DNA from: JBGAPH01 sp046349955 | Lineage (GTDB): Bacteria > Planctomycetota > Planctomycetia > Pirellulales > JBGAPH01 | DNA length: 64,000 nt | Assembly (NCBI GenBank): GCA_046349955.1 | Contig: JAXMBI010000004.1 | Coordinates: 186,001 to 250,000, forward strand | Direction of reading: 5' to 3' | Notes under the pieces: generated by a model | The model's input: only the letters and a program-made list of their open reading frames with translations | What the model was told of the DNA's origin: nothing | Databases searched by the model: none | Program-made: the position numbers and the translations under genes | Part shown: positions 1 to 8,150 of the stretch, piece after piece | Position numbering within the stretch: the first letter of the stretch is position 1 | Layout: each line of letters opens with the position of its first letter

Positions 1-1205
1 ATCACTTGGTTGCCGCGGGGAGCGTCGCCCGTCGCAAACGCCGCCACGCCAAGTGCCCGCAGCCGCCGCGCCTGTTCGGCCGGCACGTCGCTCGGCTCCA
101 GATAAACGCTGTCGGTTAGGGCCAGGAGTTCGGGCCACAGCTCCCAGCGCTCGAGCGTTTCGAGCAACCGCTCGCGGCCAAATTTAGCGCTGCCGCGGTC
201 GGAGGCCAGCGTGTTGAACTTGGGGTGCCGGGGCAGCTCGATCATGTTCTTGGCCAGCTCGACTGCCGGCCGCGCGCGGCCCAGGTAGTTCAGGTTGCGA
301 ATCAGCCACTCGTTGTTGTGGGCGAAGTTGTGGATCTGGTCGGGCAGAACGCGGTCGCGCATCATGTGGGCATGATCGACGCGGGCCGAGGCCTCCTGCT
401 GCCAAACGGCGTCGGCATAGCGCTCGACCTTGGAATAGATATGCCCCGGCATGTGCCACATGTGGGCGATGCCTGGCGCCGCCTGGCCGCAGCGGGCGGC
501 CGAGCTCAGCGCCACGGCCGCCTCGCCCGGGTCCCAAATGTGAATGCGGTAGTGATGCACGGGGTGCATCGGCTCGGCGCGGAGCACCTCTTGCATCAGC
601 GACTCCACGGCCTGGCGGCTGGCGACCGGAATGCCATGTTCGCCGTTCTTGTAGATTTGCAGCGCGAGCGCAGCCTTGGGCTCGAGGTCGTCGGGGAATT
701 CGCGCACCAGCTTTTCGAGCGCTTCCACGTAGTTGCGCCGCCGCGATTGATCGTCGCCGTCGTTCGAGAAGTAGGCGGCCGCCGCGTCGATCCACTTTTG
801 TTCCTTGGGCGTGGCCGACTCCTTGCGCTTCACCGCCTCGGCGATGAACTTGGTCGCGCGGTCGCGGTTCTCCACGTTGGCTTGGGCCATGCCCCAATAG
901 AACATGGCGCACTCGGGATCGAGCTTGGCCGCCTGGCGAAAGGAGCGTTCGGCCTCGAAGTACCAGAAGCCGTGGAGTTGGCCGACGCCTTGCAGGAAGA
1001 ACGCCTGCGCTTCCGGGACCTTGGTCGAAACGGGGAACGAGACCTTGCCGGTGGTCCCCATCAGGTAGGCAGCCTGCCGGGGTCCTTCGTTGAAGGCCTC
1101 GCCCCGGTGCGAGTGCCCCGGCAAGGGCCCTGGCTCCTCGGCCTGCAGTGGCGCGAGTGCCACGACCAAGGCCAGGGCAGTCCAACAGGCACAGCGAACA
1201 CGCAT
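1..1205 (-). CDS. secreted tetratricopeptide-repeat protein, C-terminus beyond window
   Basis: The frame opens at an ATG at 1205 and runs to the left edge without a stop, giving 401 visible residues with the C-terminus missing. The first ~22 residues form a signal peptide (ALALVVALAPLQA before EE). The body is helical: residues ~55-110 contain a TPR-like pair (FFLQGVGQLHGFWYFEAE, then CAMFYWGMAQAN). A His-rich stretch near residues 235-290 (HMWHMPGHIYSK, RVDHAHMMRD, IHNFAHNNEW) is characteristic of a planctomycete TPR family. Large members of that family, as I recall, end in a redoxin domain; if one is present here it lies outside the window, so that part is inference. No operon partner is visible, because the next gene upstream (1380-1580) is 174 bases away. 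The substrate is unknown; an envelope or periplasmic location is likely. Confidence 0.8.
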   Translation of the reverse strand, partial: MRVRCACWTALALVVALAPLQAEEPGPLPGHSHRGEAFNEGPRQAAYLMGTTGKVSFPVSTKVPEAQAFFLQGVGQLHGFWYFEAERSFRQAAKLDPECAMFYWGMAQANVENRDRATKFIAEAVKRKESATPKEQKWIDAAAAYFSNDGDDQSRRRNYVEALEKLVREFPDDLEPKAALALQIYKNGEHGIPVASRQAVESLMQEVLRAEPMHPVHHYRIHIWDPGEAAVALSSAARCGQAAPGIAHMWHMPGHIYSKVERYADAVWQQEASARVDHAHMMRDRVLPDQIHNFAHNNEWLIRNLNYLGRARPAVELAKNMIELPRHPKFNTLASDRGSAKFGRERLLETLERWELWPELLALTDSVYLEPSDVPAEQARRLRALGVAAFATGDAPRGNQV

Positions 1206-1379
1206 GGCGGCAACCCTGGCAGGCGAAACAGGCGGGAACGGACCGAAATCGGCCTCCAACCAACCTTAGTACTGTGCCGTACGACTGTCCAGCAGGAGGG
1301 GGGCAGGCCTTCGTTTTAGGGCCTTTCTACGCATCCGTGCCTTGGTCCCCGGATGAAGGGCCTGCGTTGCACTGGAGCA

Positions 1380-1580
1380 TCACCCCCGGTCCCCCTCGCA
1401 ACACGTCTCGCAGATGCGGTGGCACTGGCTGCATTGCAGTTTTGCCCGCACTTCGACCAGCCGGCCGCCGCACACCGGACAGGCCGGGCGGCGGGGCAGG
1501 CACGCGCTCGGTTCGGCGTCGGGACTTTCACCGCGCAGATCGTCGGACGAGCGGCTCATTCGCCACCAGAGCTTAGGCAT
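1380..1580 (-). CDS. small zinc-ribbon protein (66 aa)
   Basis: A 66-residue protein from an ATG at 1580, with an alternative ATG at 1560. The C-terminal half carries a CPVCGG pair followed by CSQC and CETCCEG, which is four CxxC-type half-sites and strongly suggests one or two structural zinc sites. The C-terminal pattern (LQCSQCHRICETCCEG) is one I associate with short planctomycete proteins of unknown function. The N-terminal 30 residues are variable and polar. It lies divergently from dapB, whose start is 124 bases away. No function is assigned. The Cys pattern and small size make it more credible than the overlapping frames in this GC-rich stretch, but it has no partner gene to support it. 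Confidence 0.6.
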   Translation of the reverse strand: MPKLWWRMSRSSDDLRGESPDAEPSACLPRRPACPVCGGRLVEVRAKLQCSQCHRICETCCEGDRG

Positions 1581-1704
1581 CGAATTCCAACGGCAGTGGT
1601 GTAGACTAGGCCGTTTGGCGCGCGGGCTCAAGGTGCGGCGCCGGCAAACAACTTTTGGTCCGCACAGCGGACCCACCACGCTCGGCCCCTGCGGGCCCTC
1701 TACA

Positions 1705-2502
1705 ATGACACCACTGCGACTTGTCGTGCATGGGGCCGCGGGACGGATGGGGCAGCGGATCGTCGCCCTGGCCGCGGCCGATCCCGATTTCCGCCTCGTG
1801 GCCGCCCTCGATCGCGCGGGGCATCCGCGGCTGGGCGAAGACGCTGGCCTGGTTGCCGGCGTGGCGGCGCTCGGCGTGCCGCTGGCAAACGAATGGGCCG
1901 GCGAGGCGGACGTGGTGATCGACTTCTCGACGGCCGAGGCCGTGTCTGACGTGGTGGCGACCTGTCTCGAGCGGCGCGTGCCGCTCGTGGTGGCCACCAC
2001 GGGGCTCGAGGCCGCCGGCCGCCAGGCGGTGGAGGCTGGCGCCAAAAAGATCCCGCTGCTGTGGGCGCCGAGCATGAGCCTGGCTGTGAACTTGGCGATG
2101 AAGCTGACCGAGGTGGCCGGTCAGGCGCTCAAGGATCACCCTTCGGGGGCCGATGTCGAAATCCTCGAGCGGCACCACCGCTTCAAGGAAGACGCCCCCA
2201 GCGGCACGGCGCTCAAGTTCGGACAGATCATTTCCCAAGCCATGGGGCTCACCCGGCAGCAGCATGGCCGAGAAGGCCGGCCCGGGCAGCGCCCGCACAA
2301 CGAGATTGGCTACCACGCCATCCGCACGGGGGACAACCCAGGCGAACACACGATCGTGTTCGGGCTGCTGGGCGAAACGCTGGAGATCACCGTGAAGGCC
2401 AGCAACCGCGACTGCTACGCGCATGGCGCACTGGCCGCGGCCAAGTTCATCGTCCGCCAACCCGCCGGGCTCTACGGAATGCAAGACGTGCTCGGGCTGT
2501 AG
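1705..2502 (+). CDS. dapB: 4-hydroxy-tetrahydrodipicolinate reductase
   Basis: DapB reduces 4-hydroxy-tetrahydrodipicolinate with NAD(P)H in the diaminopimelate/lysine pathway, in the cytoplasm. The 265-residue length is normal. The N-terminal Rossmann motif (VVHGAAGRMGQRI, residues ~7-19) binds the nucleotide, VVIDFSTAEAV is the conserved DapB strand, and VVATTG precedes the C-terminal domain. The catalytic signature ERHHRFKEDAPSGTAL (residues ~154-169) holds the active-site His pair and Lys plus the substrate-binding SGT. The ATG at 1705 is chosen because the glycine-rich loop follows immediately. Upstream in-frame codons would add a proline- and arginine-rich tail that is not conserved. 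It stands alone, followed by a nested palindromic repeat. Confidence 0.95.
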   Translation: MTPLRLVVHGAAGRMGQRIVALAAADPDFRLVAALDRAGHPRLGEDAGLVAGVAALGVPLANEWAGEADVVIDFSTAEAVSDVVATCLERRVPLVVATTGLEAAGRQAVEAGAKKIPLLWAPSMSLAVNLAMKLTEVAGQALKDHPSGADVEILERHHRFKEDAPSGTALKFGQIISQAMGLTRQQHGREGRPGQRPHNEIGYHAIRTGDNPGEHTIVFGLLGETLEITVKASNRDCYAHGALAAAKFIVRQPAGLYGMQDVLGL

Positions 2503-2538
2503 TCGGATGCTTTTACCGCCGAGGACCGGATGCTCTTA

Positions 2539-2684
2539 CCGCAGAGTACGCAGAGGACACAGAGAGGAGCCAGAGACTGAATCACGAAGACACAAAGTCA
2601 CAGAGAATTGAATCGCTTCGTGTCTTCGTGTCTTCGTGGTTTAAAAATCTCTTCCCTCTGCGTCCTCCGCGCCCTCTGCGGTGA
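2539..2684. repeat. nested palindromic repeat element
   Basis: The outer arms are accgcagagtacgcagagg (from ~2538) and cctccgcgccctctgcggtg (to ~2683). The inner arms are aatcacgaagacac (~2579) and gtgtcttcgtggtt (~2629). Together they make an imperfect double hairpin that ends just before the next gene. A related element with the same design is at 50813-50903. Confidence 0.75.
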
Positions 2685-2692
2685 AGAAAACC

Positions 2693-3073
2693 ATGGCCAA
2701 GTGCGAAGAAGGCTATCTCTGCGAAGTCTGCGGCGGCGACGTCGAAGGGCTCGTCGAGAGTGATCTCTACTTGCGGTTCGTCATCGGCCAGCTCGACCCA
2801 GAGGTGCTGCACACCTCGAAGGAACGGCACATCCGCTGCAACCCGGTGCTGGCCCAGTTCATCACGGCGCAGGAATTCGATCCGCCGGTGGCGGTCAGCG
2901 GCGACTTCGACAAACGTCTGCTCGATGCGGCGTATCGTGCGCAGCGCGAGGTCCTGGTGACCCGCGGCTGGCGGCGGCTCCAGGAACTGGCAGCGCTCGA
3001 TCTGCCGATCATCGACTACCCGCTCCCCGAGGTCCGCGAGCGACTCGAGGCGCGGATGCGGGGAGACGGGTGA
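2693..3073 (+). CDS. conserved hypothetical protein with N-terminal CxxC (126 aa)
   Basis: A 126-residue protein beginning at the ATG at 2693; a GTG at 2681 is also in frame but lies inside the repeat. The N-terminus has CEEGYLCEVCGG, a CxxC-type knuckle. It is followed by a soluble mixed fold with conserved-looking phrases (YLRFVIGQLDP, HIRCNPVLAQFI). There is no signal peptide or membrane segment. I believe similar proteins are widespread in planctomycetes, but I know no function. Its start is only 9 bases after the upstream palindromic repeat, so its leader is partly built from that repeat. No recognisable Shine-Dalgarno stands out apart from a weak gaag. The downstream 249 bases carry another inverted repeat. 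Confidence 0.7.
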   Translation: MAKCEEGYLCEVCGGDVEGLVESDLYLRFVIGQLDPEVLHTSKERHIRCNPVLAQFITAQEFDPPVAVSGDFDKRLLDAAYRAQREVLVTRGWRRLQELAALDLPIIDYPLPEVRERLEARMRGDG

Positions 3074-3147
3074 GGGCTTTGCCCGCGGGGAACGAAGTCC
3101 GGCGCTAGGGCTATGTCACCGCTTGGTGTTCGGGCGCGCTCCACCAG

Positions 3148-3275
3148 CCCGCAGCGCAAGAGCGCAAGCAAGGGACGGGAGCGCTCGTTGGGCGCGCGGG
3201 CGGCAAATGCTGCCCGGCCCGCAGGGGTCCGCGGGCCTCGACCAGGGACGCGCGGCTCTCCCTTGCCCGCGCAGC
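3148..3275. repeat. inverted repeat between convergent genes
   Basis: The left arm agcccgcagcgcaag begins at ~3149. The right arm, near 3253-3273, reads cttgcccgcgcagcgggct, its near reverse complement. GC-rich spacer sequence lies between. The element sits between the 3' ends of the 126-aa protein and the DUF1559 gene and resembles the REP-like intergenic elements elsewhere in the window. Confidence 0.55.
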
Positions 3276-3322
3276 GGGCTAGTATCAGAGGGCAACCCGA
3301 ACTTTGACTCGGGACGCAATCG

Positions 3323-4369
3323 CTAGTACTTGCTGCCGTCGATCGGCAGGCCGTCGTTCGAGGCGTTGAGGCGTTGCCAGGTGAGGTAGTCGTTGAAGTT
3401 GAGAATCTCCCACTGATTCCCCTTCTCGACGTAGTCGCTGATGAACCGCCCGCTGGCGTCGGCCATCGCCATGAAGACGCCCCCCGGGTGCATGCTGCGC
3501 GTGGTGGCCTGGTCATTCGCGCTGCAACCGATGCAACAGGTCATGCACTCCTGAATCATGGCAGGTTCGCCGCCGACCTGCGTCGCAATCTGGCTGCAGC
3601 CGCGAAGGTTGTCGGAGTTTGTGAGGCAGTTATTTGGACCGATGGCGTCATCGCTGCCGTGCCCCCAAAGACTGCTCGACCCCGCAGCGCTCATCGCCCA
3701 GACTCCTCGCCGGTCGGCTGCAGACAACCCTACTCGCACTTCCCCGAGCAGAATGGTGTTGCTCGTTCCATCGCCAATGTCGCCGATGCGGAGCGAGACA
3801 TTCGCCCCCATCACGCCTTGATACAGTTCGTTGCCCCACATCGTTCCCGGGCCCACGCAGTTGCGAAACGTCTTGTTCGAAAAAGCCAGACAAGCGTTGG
3901 CAGCATAGTTGCCCCGTGCCCAGCCCGGGCCGTCCGCCGCGAGTTCGAAGGGGGTAGAGTGTTTGCTGGCTTCCGTTGGACAGGCTAAGGCGGCCAACCG
4001 CGTGCCGCGCGCCGGAAGATTGCTGGAATGCGAGATCGGTTGGGCCAGGTTGAACGCGCCATAGAGGGCCTGCTGCTCCATGAAGGGGAGCACCAGAATC
4101 ACCCAGTTCGGCCCAAACTTGCTGCTAACCCCCGGATCCTCAGTGATCGGGAAGTTGATGCTGGGCGGAAAGTACTTGTGCTGGTCGTGGTAGTTGTGGC
4201 AGGCCAGCGCAAGCTGCTTGATGTTGTTCATGCACTGCGTGCGGCGTGCCGCCTCGCGGGCGGACTGCACCGCCGGCAAGAGCAGGGCGATGAGGATGCC
4301 GATGATGGCGATCACCACCAACAGCTCCACGAGCGTGAAGGCCTGACGATCGTTCGCCGGGGCGCGCAT
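3323..4369 (-). CDS. DUF1559 prepilin-like secreted protein
   Basis: A 348-residue member of the DUF1559 family, which is strongly expanded in planctomycetes. The N-terminus has a type IV prepilin cleavage/methylation motif: FTLVELLVVIAIIGILIALL follows a short positive leader (residues ~10-30), so processing by a prepilin peptidase and assembly as a minor pilin or pseudopilin is expected. The sequence AREAARRTQCMNNIKQLALA is the family signature after the helix. The C-terminus has the H-x-G-G-V motif (SMHPGGVFMAMADAS) typical of DUF1559 before the final strand. Family function is unknown. The start is the ATG at 4369, 4 bases after the stop of the upstream lipoprotein gene, so the two are clearly one transcription unit. 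Confidence 0.93.
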   Translation of the reverse strand: MRAPANDRQAFTLVELLVVIAIIGILIALLLPAVQSAREAARRTQCMNNIKQLALACHNYHDQHKYFPPSINFPITEDPGVSSKFGPNWVILVLPFMEQQALYGAFNLAQPISHSSNLPARGTRLAALACPTEASKHSTPFELAADGPGWARGNYAANACLAFSNKTFRNCVGPGTMWGNELYQGVMGANVSLRIGDIGDGTSNTILLGEVRVGLSAADRRGVWAMSAAGSSSLWGHGSDDAIGPNNCLTNSDNLRGCSQIATQVGGEPAMIQECMTCCIGCSANDQATTRSMHPGGVFMAMADASGRFISDYVEKGNQWEILNFNDYLTWQRLNASNDGLPIDGSKY

Positions 4370-4373
4370 GAAA

Positions 4374-4856
4374 CTATCTCCGCGTGGGTTTTTCGACCTG
4401 GATGTCAAGGTTGGTGTTGCCCCCCGAGGGAATCTCGAACTCGAGCGGCGTTTTTTCGTTCGACTCGTAGTCCGCGGCGATCGCCTTATTGGGAATCGAG
4501 TGACCGCCGGGCCCCGTTTTGAACGCTTGCACCACGACCTTGTGCTTGGCCACGACCACTCCATCCGCCATCTTCGTGGTGGTGGCGTTGCCAAAAACAC
4601 CAGTGGACGGATCAACCTCCACCCGGGCGGCGCCGGCAGCCGCTTTCCCCTGGGCCTCGATGCCTTGGGGGATGAAGGTGATCACGATCCGGTCCCCCTT
4701 CACCAGGCTGCCGTCTTTGTAGCTCAGCTTGCCGCCGACCGGGGCCATGTCGAAGGGGGCGCCGCTGCCGCAGCCGCAGGCCAACAGCAGAATCGCGAAC
4801 AGGGGCAAAATGCGCCAACGCGGCACGGGCGGGGCTCCGAAGGCGGGACAGGGCAA
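4374..4856 (-). CDS. lipoprotein partner of the DUF1559 protein (160 aa)
   Basis: A 160-residue protein with a lipoprotein signal: a hydrophobic segment LPLFAILLLACGCGSG, lipidated at Cys27 or Cys29. The mature part has PVGGKLSYKDGSLVKGD followed by alternating strands. This matches the transthyretin-like, carboxypeptidase-regulatory type beta-sandwich that often precedes DUF1559 genes in planctomycetes. It probably sits in the envelope next to the prepilin-like product of the following gene, whose start is 4 bases downstream. The ATG at 4856 is the only sensible start ahead of the lipobox. No enzymatic motif is visible. Confidence 0.82.
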   Translation of the reverse strand: MPCPAFGAPPVPRWRILPLFAILLLACGCGSGAPFDMAPVGGKLSYKDGSLVKGDRIVITFIPQGIEAQGKAAAGAARVEVDPSTGVFGNATTTKMADGVVVAKHKVVVQAFKTGPGGHSIPNKAIAADYESNEKTPLEFEIPSGGNTNLDIQVEKPTRR

Positions 4857-5085
4857 GGCGTTCGGCTGACTTTATCACCCGGTCGATAAGAACGCAACGT
4901 TTTGTAGGCAAATGATTGGCGCGGGTCCCAACTGTCGACCGGCCGACGGAGTTTTCCGCTTCGGCAGGCTATTCCGCCTGTACCCATCGCACCGGTCGGG
5001 CCGATGGTACCGGTAGGGAAAGCTCGAGGGGGGGCGCGATTCGCGCGCCGCGGGGCGTTCCCAAAGACTTCGGGGGGAGTCTCTC

Positions 5086-6357
5086 GTGCGTCGCTCTTTT
5101 GTCGTGAGCGGTCTGGCCGTGCTGTTGGCCGCTTGTTGTCTTGCCCACCGCGCCGAGGCCCAGACCTTTGGCGTGGAGTTGCATAACACGTTGATGCCGG
5201 CTTCAGGCGGCATGGCGGGCGTGAGCATCGCCCAGCCGCAGGATTTGATCTCGGCGATCAACGCCAACCCGGCCACGCTCACGCAGTTCCGCGGCACGCA
5301 ATTCATCATGGGGGGCTCCTGGGGCGAGCCAACCATTAACCTGGCGCATCAGCAGGGGCAATTGCCGATGCTGGGCACCTTTAGCGCCAAGAGCGAAGCG
5401 CAAGGGGTGATGGCGCCTTCGATCGGCGTCACCCAAGACCTGACCATGCTGGGGCTGCCGGCCACGTTCGGCATCGGCTTCGTGTCGAGCGCGGGCGGAT
5501 TCGTCGACTTCCGTCAGGCCCCGCAAAGCGCCGGCACGAACTCGGCGCTGAGCGTCTTCGAGGCGATGATGGCCCTGGGGGTCAACGTGACCGAGCGGCT
5601 GTCGGTCGGCGCCTCGCTGGCGATCGGCATGGGGATCTTCGACGCGCCGTTCGTAGGCATCGGCGGCGAAACGATCGACTACGCGCTCCGCGGCGTCGTG
5701 GGCGCGAGCTACGAACTGACGCCCAACACCAAGCTCGGCGCCTACTGGCAAACTCGGCAGCACTTTATCTTCAACAACGCCATTCGCCTGGCCCTGCCGG
5801 ATGGCAGCTTTCAGCAATACCGCGACGTGAGAATGGACCTGCCGGAGAACGTGGGCCTGGGCATTTCGAACACTTCGCTCTGCGACGGCAACCTTCTCTT
5901 GGCGGCCGATCTGCTCTGGAAGCAGTGGGACAATGCCGACCTGTTCAAGGCGGTGTACGACAACCAGTGGGTAGGCCAATTCGGCGCCCAATACGCCATG
6001 GGCAAGTGCCGGCTGCGGCTGGGCTATGCCTATTCCGGCAGCTTGCTCAACCGCAATCCCTCGCTCTCGATCGGTGGCGTGACTCCGCCGGGCGGGCTCG
6101 AGGCGATCTACTACTCGCAGGCTCTCTTGGCGGTCGCCAACCCGCACCGCCTCTCGGGGGGCATCGGCGTGCGCGACGCGCTCCCGGGCATCGACCTCGA
6201 CCTGATGGCCGGCGGAATGTTCGACTACGCCACGCACGAGGGCCCACTGACCGCGACTAGCGTCGCGAGCTACTGGGTCGGCCTGGGAATTACCTGGCGC
6301 TTTGGCGCGCAAGCGTGCGAGGACGCCGCGATGGCCATGTGCAGCGATGAGGGGTAA
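5086..6357 (+). CDS. OMPP1/FadL-family outer-membrane transport protein
   Basis: A 423-residue predicted beta-barrel. The GTG at 5086 follows a strong Shine-Dalgarno (gggggag, about 7 bases upstream). The first ~25 residues form a signal peptide ending AEAQ. The mature N-terminus (ASGGMAGVSIAQPQDLISAINANPATL) is the FadL-type plug/hatch signature: the mature protein starts with a glycine-rich stretch, and NPA precedes the first strand. The rest is amphipathic strands with aromatic girdles and ends in aromatic VGLGITWRFG. Proteins of this family carry long-chain fatty acids or aromatic hydrophobics through the outer membrane; the substrate here cannot be told. The last ~12 residues, after the final strand, are a short Cys- and Met-containing tail. 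It has no operon partner. Confidence 0.82.
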   Translation: MRRSFVVSGLAVLLAACCLAHRAEAQTFGVELHNTLMPASGGMAGVSIAQPQDLISAINANPATLTQFRGTQFIMGGSWGEPTINLAHQQGQLPMLGTFSAKSEAQGVMAPSIGVTQDLTMLGLPATFGIGFVSSAGGFVDFRQAPQSAGTNSALSVFEAMMALGVNVTERLSVGASLAIGMGIFDAPFVGIGGETIDYALRGVVGASYELTPNTKLGAYWQTRQHFIFNNAIRLALPDGSFQQYRDVRMDLPENVGLGISNTSLCDGNLLLAADLLWKQWDNADLFKAVYDNQWVGQFGAQYAMGKCRLRLGYAYSGSLLNRNPSLSIGGVTPPGGLEAIYYSQALLAVANPHRLSGGIGVRDALPGIDLDLMAGGMFDYATHEGPLTATSVASYWVGLGITWRFGAQACEDAAMAMCSDEG

Positions 6358-6560
6358 GGGGAGCAGCTTGCGGTTTCGGGGGAACACACTCGGCGCGAAG
6401 CTGGGGACTACAGGGATTTTGGTTGGTGTGAGTTGGGTTTTTTGATTAAAGCGATCTTGCCGATTGTGTCGAAACTTCGTGTGAGATTCGGACTGGGTCG
6501 GCGCGCGGTACGTGCGCGTCGGGCGGTAGACGATCCACGAAGTCCCCTGATCGGCGACAC

Positions 6561-8150
6561 ATGTCTCTTGCCACGCTCCACCGCGGGACGCTTCTGCTAG
6601 CGGCCGTCGCCCTGACGATGCTGACCGGCTGCGCCTGGGGGCCGGGAGCGTTGTGCCTCGACCCCTTCATCCACCATCGCAACTACCGGGCGGCCAAAGT
6701 CGCCTGGATGACCTTCGGCCATGCGGACTTAGGGCCGTGGGCGCCCCTGTGCAAGGACTTCGAAACGGGCTGGCGGCAAGGCTACTACGACGTCGCCGGC
6801 GGCATGGACGGCCAGCGGCCAATCACCCCGCCGCGCCGCTACTGGGCCGCCCGCTACCAGACTCCCGCGGGGGAGAAGCAAGTCGAGGCCTGGTTCGCCG
6901 GCTACGAGCTCGGCGCCGCCGCCGCGCAGCGCGACGGGATCGGCTATTGGTCCTTCGTCCCTACGTCGCTCGGGGCGCCGCCCCAGGAACCCATCGAGGA
7001 ACACGGAACCGTCGGCTACCGGGTGATGCCCGAGGAGCGGCCCAACAGTTCGATCACCGGTCGCGGCGCCCCATACGCGGAGCCGGTGCCGGCGGCAACG
7101 CCGGAACCGATTCCGCCGCGGCGCATTCCGCCCGAGTTGCCCACGCCCGCCGCGCCCCCGACTCGCCGCGAGGCGCCGCGCCCCGCCCCTGAGTCCACCG
7201 AGCCACCGAGCGAGACGCCGCCTCCGGCGGTCGAGGCGCCGCCTCCGGCGGTCGATGAATCGCCCGCGCCGAGCGAGCCGACAACTCCCGAGTCGACCGA
7301 CGATCCGTTCGCTGCGCCGGCCGACGAAACCCCGACCACCGAGGCGGAAACGCCGGACGCTCCGGCGAGGGAAGAAGACGACGAAGAAAACATGGACGTC
7401 TTCGAGCCGCCCGCAGAACCGGCTGCGGAAACGCCGGCCGAGGAGCCCGCTTTGGACGAGGCGGCCCCGGCCGACACGCCGGAGGCCGACGCCAAGACGC
7501 CGCCGCGCGGCCAACCGATCGATCGCGAGCCGCCGGATCCGGGCACCGGCGCCCCCGTCATTCCTCGCCGCGACATCAACTGGCCGCCGCGTCCCTCGCG
7601 GCCGCGCCAGCCCGGCCAGCAAGCGCCGGCCGAAGGAGCCCTGCCCAAGGGCCTCGATACCGACGAACCGCTCCCCGACGTGAACGACGGGGCGGCGGTG
7701 ATGCGGCGTCCGCGCGCGATGCGTGCCTCGTCGATCAAAACACTCGCCACGCGGACCGGCAGCAATCGGCTGCGGCTCGCGCCGGCGGCGCCCGTCGCAA
7801 CGTCCGAGGCGCCGGCGGCGACCGGGGGAGATTCGGTCGTGACCACCGTCGCCGCCGAAGAACCGCTGAACTGGTCGCCCCGCATTGAGCCAGCACTCCA
7901 CACCGCTCCCTCGGAGTTCGCCGCCCCCCAAACGACCTCGAGCGAGTCGACGGCAACGGCGGCGCCTGCGGCTGGCGAGGTGGATGAAGCCGACGAGCAA
8001 GCAGTAATCGAGGGGCTGCGCGCGTTCAGCGCCGCGCCTGCGGCGACCGAAGAGGCCGCGGCGGACGAATCGGCCACTGCGGCCGCGCCGAGCGAAGACG
8101 ACCTGTTCTCGGGCCTCAGCGCCTTGGAAGAATCGAGCGGCGACGAATGA
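6561..8150 (+). CDS. proline/alanine/glutamate-rich lipoprotein
   Basis: A 529-residue lipoprotein with lipobox LTGC (Cys24). Residues ~30-150 form a compact domain (HHRNYRAAKVAWMTFG, GWRQGYYDVAGGMDGQ, PPRRYWAARYQ, WFAGYELGAAAAQRDG) that recurs in planctomycete proteins near exopolysaccharide export genes. From ~170 to the end the chain is low-complexity, dominated by Pro, Ala, Glu and Thr, with short repeats such as ETPPPAVEAPPPAV. It is probably extended and periplasmic or surface-exposed. Its stop overlaps the start of the next gene by 4 bases (ATGA), so translation is likely coupled. Function is unknown; a structural or tethering role in the export module is an inference from context only. 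Confidence 0.75.
   Translation: MSLATLHRGTLLLAAVALTMLTGCAWGPGALCLDPFIHHRNYRAAKVAWMTFGHADLGPWAPLCKDFETGWRQGYYDVAGGMDGQRPITPPRRYWAARYQTPAGEKQVEAWFAGYELGAAAAQRDGIGYWSFVPTSLGAPPQEPIEEHGTVGYRVMPEERPNSSITGRGAPYAEPVPAATPEPIPPRRIPPELPTPAAPPTRREAPRPAPESTEPPSETPPPAVEAPPPAVDESPAPSEPTTPESTDDPFAAPADETPTTEAETPDAPAREEDDEENMDVFEPPAEPAAETPAEEPALDEAAPADTPEADAKTPPRGQPIDREPPDPGTGAPVIPRRDINWPPRPSRPRQPGQQAPAEGALPKGLDTDEPLPDVNDGAAVMRRPRAMRASSIKTLATRTGSNRLRLAPAAPVATSEAPAATGGDSVVTTVAAEEPLNWSPRIEPALHTAPSEFAAPQTTSSESTATAAPAAGEVDEADEQAVIEGLRAFSAAPAATEEAAADESATAAAPSEDDLFSGLSALEESSGDE

Noticed and set aside
184..1319. Arg/Gly-rich frames on either strand overlapping the TPR protein gene
   Set aside because: They are antisense or out-of-frame shadows; the frame from 1205 has a signal peptide and TPR-like sequence.
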